A DNA stretch of 64,000 bases. Origin: Bacteroidetes bacterium HLUCCA01 (GTDB taxonomy: Bacteria > Bacteroidota > Rhodothermia > Balneolales > HLUCCA01). The position numbers and the translations under genes are program-made. This document shows, piece after piece, positions 63,674-64,000 of this stretch (its first letter is position 1; every line of letters starts with the position of its first letter). Under the pieces are notes generated by a model. It was not told the DNA's origin, did not search any database, and worked only from the letters and a program-made list of their open reading frames with translations. Location: NCBI GenBank assembly GCA_001314545.1, contig LIHN01000001.1:774180-838179 (forward strand). Reading direction: 5' to 3'.

Positions 63674-64000
63674 ATGGCAAAGAAAATAGGACTAGCACTC
63701 GGCGCCGGATCGGCACGGGGGCTTTCGCTCATCGGCGTACTCAAAGCCTTCCGTGAATCGGGGATCCGGCCGGAATTTGTAGCCGGAACCAGTATAGGCT
63801 CCATGATGGGGGCGGTGTATGCGGCCGGAAACCTGGATGCCGTTGAGGAGCTCATGCGTCACATCACCCTGGGCAAAATGGCCAACTACCTGGACTTCAC
63901 CATTCCCCGGCAAGCGCTCATGGAAGGTGACAAGATCATGGGCCTCCTGCATGAAATCATCCCGGTGAGTGATTTCAGTGAGCTGGACATCCCCTTCAGT
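63674..64000 (+). CDS. patatin-like phospholipase, N-terminal part
   Basis: The first 109 residues are visible; the gene continues past the right edge. MAKKIGLALGAGSARGLSLIGV carries the oxyanion glycine motif, and FVAGTSIGSMMGAVYAAG holds the nucleophile elbow G-T-S-I-G (Ser near residue 40). The catalytic Asp would lie beyond the window. Members hydrolyse acyl esters of phospholipids. The start at 63674 matches the family. Confidence 0.92.
   Translation, partial: MAKKIGLALGAGSARGLSLIGVLKAFRESGIRPEFVAGTSIGSMMGAVYAAGNLDAVEELMRHITLGKMANYLDFTIPRQALMEGDKIMGLLHEIIPVSDFSELDIPFS

Overview
The window reads as chromosome from a member of the Balneolota/Rhodothermota branch of the FCB group. The organism call is inference. 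It rests on three large secreted proteins ending in type A T9SS sorting domains with the LDQNYPNPFNP signature, on promoters of the form TTGACA - 18 nt - TAnnTTTG (the Bacteroidota-type -7 box), on the absence of clear Shine-Dalgarno sequences, and on a fused NagB/PIG-L protein of the size usual in Bacteroidota. No rRNA, prophage, insertion sequence or CRISPR array was seen.

Layout. 1-4.4 kb: threonine operon thrA-thrB-thrC on the minus strand, with thrC cut by the window edge. 4.7-8.5 kb: a DUF481 outer-membrane protein, tRNA-Gly(GCC) with promoter and terminator, a PQQ-propeller lipoprotein and a hairpin-rich gap. 8.5-12.2 kb: a T9SS cargo protein flanked by two micro-proteins that share the same 26-residue tail. 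12.8-20.2 kb: alpha/beta hydrolase, hybrid kinase, RsbW-like ATPase, glutamate dehydrogenase, NlpC/P60 protein and HNH protein. 20.6-26.5 kb: purF-engB-serA, then nagB. 26.6-30.6 kb: a structured leader RNA and an FAD lipoprotein/SGNH hydrolase pair. 30.6-41.6 kb: two giant convergent T9SS proteins (CARDB repeats; RCC1 repeats). 41.6-44.4 kb: an AraC relic and groES-groEL under a promoter bracketed by two CIRCE boxes. 44.7-55.7 kb: DUF4199 protein, ald, rsmA, a U32 protein coupled to a ferredoxin, mutS, YceI protein, two membrane proteins and a serine hydrolase. 55.9-64 kb: mgtE, three sensor-kinase genes, a heavily deleted helicase/PdeM relic, a micro-ORF coupled to a kinase, and the start of a patatin-like phospholipase.

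Housekeeping genes (threonine and serine biosynthesis, purine synthesis, chaperonin, mismatch repair, rRNA methylation) are intact and ordinary. The unusual content is between and within them. (1) Twin micro-proteins keep an identical tail although 16 of 26 codons differ synonymously. (2) Two unrelated secreted proteins share a C-terminal carrier of about 400 residues, with AT-richer DNA at their N-terminal ends. (3) Many gaps hold their own degenerate tandem repeats (periods 18-20, 26 or 57-61 bp), and a 60-bp array of the same kind lies in frame inside a kinase ATPase domain. (4) Two gaps look like structured RNAs. (5) A ligase-associated helicase and its PdeM phosphoesterase have been welded into one ORF by deletions.
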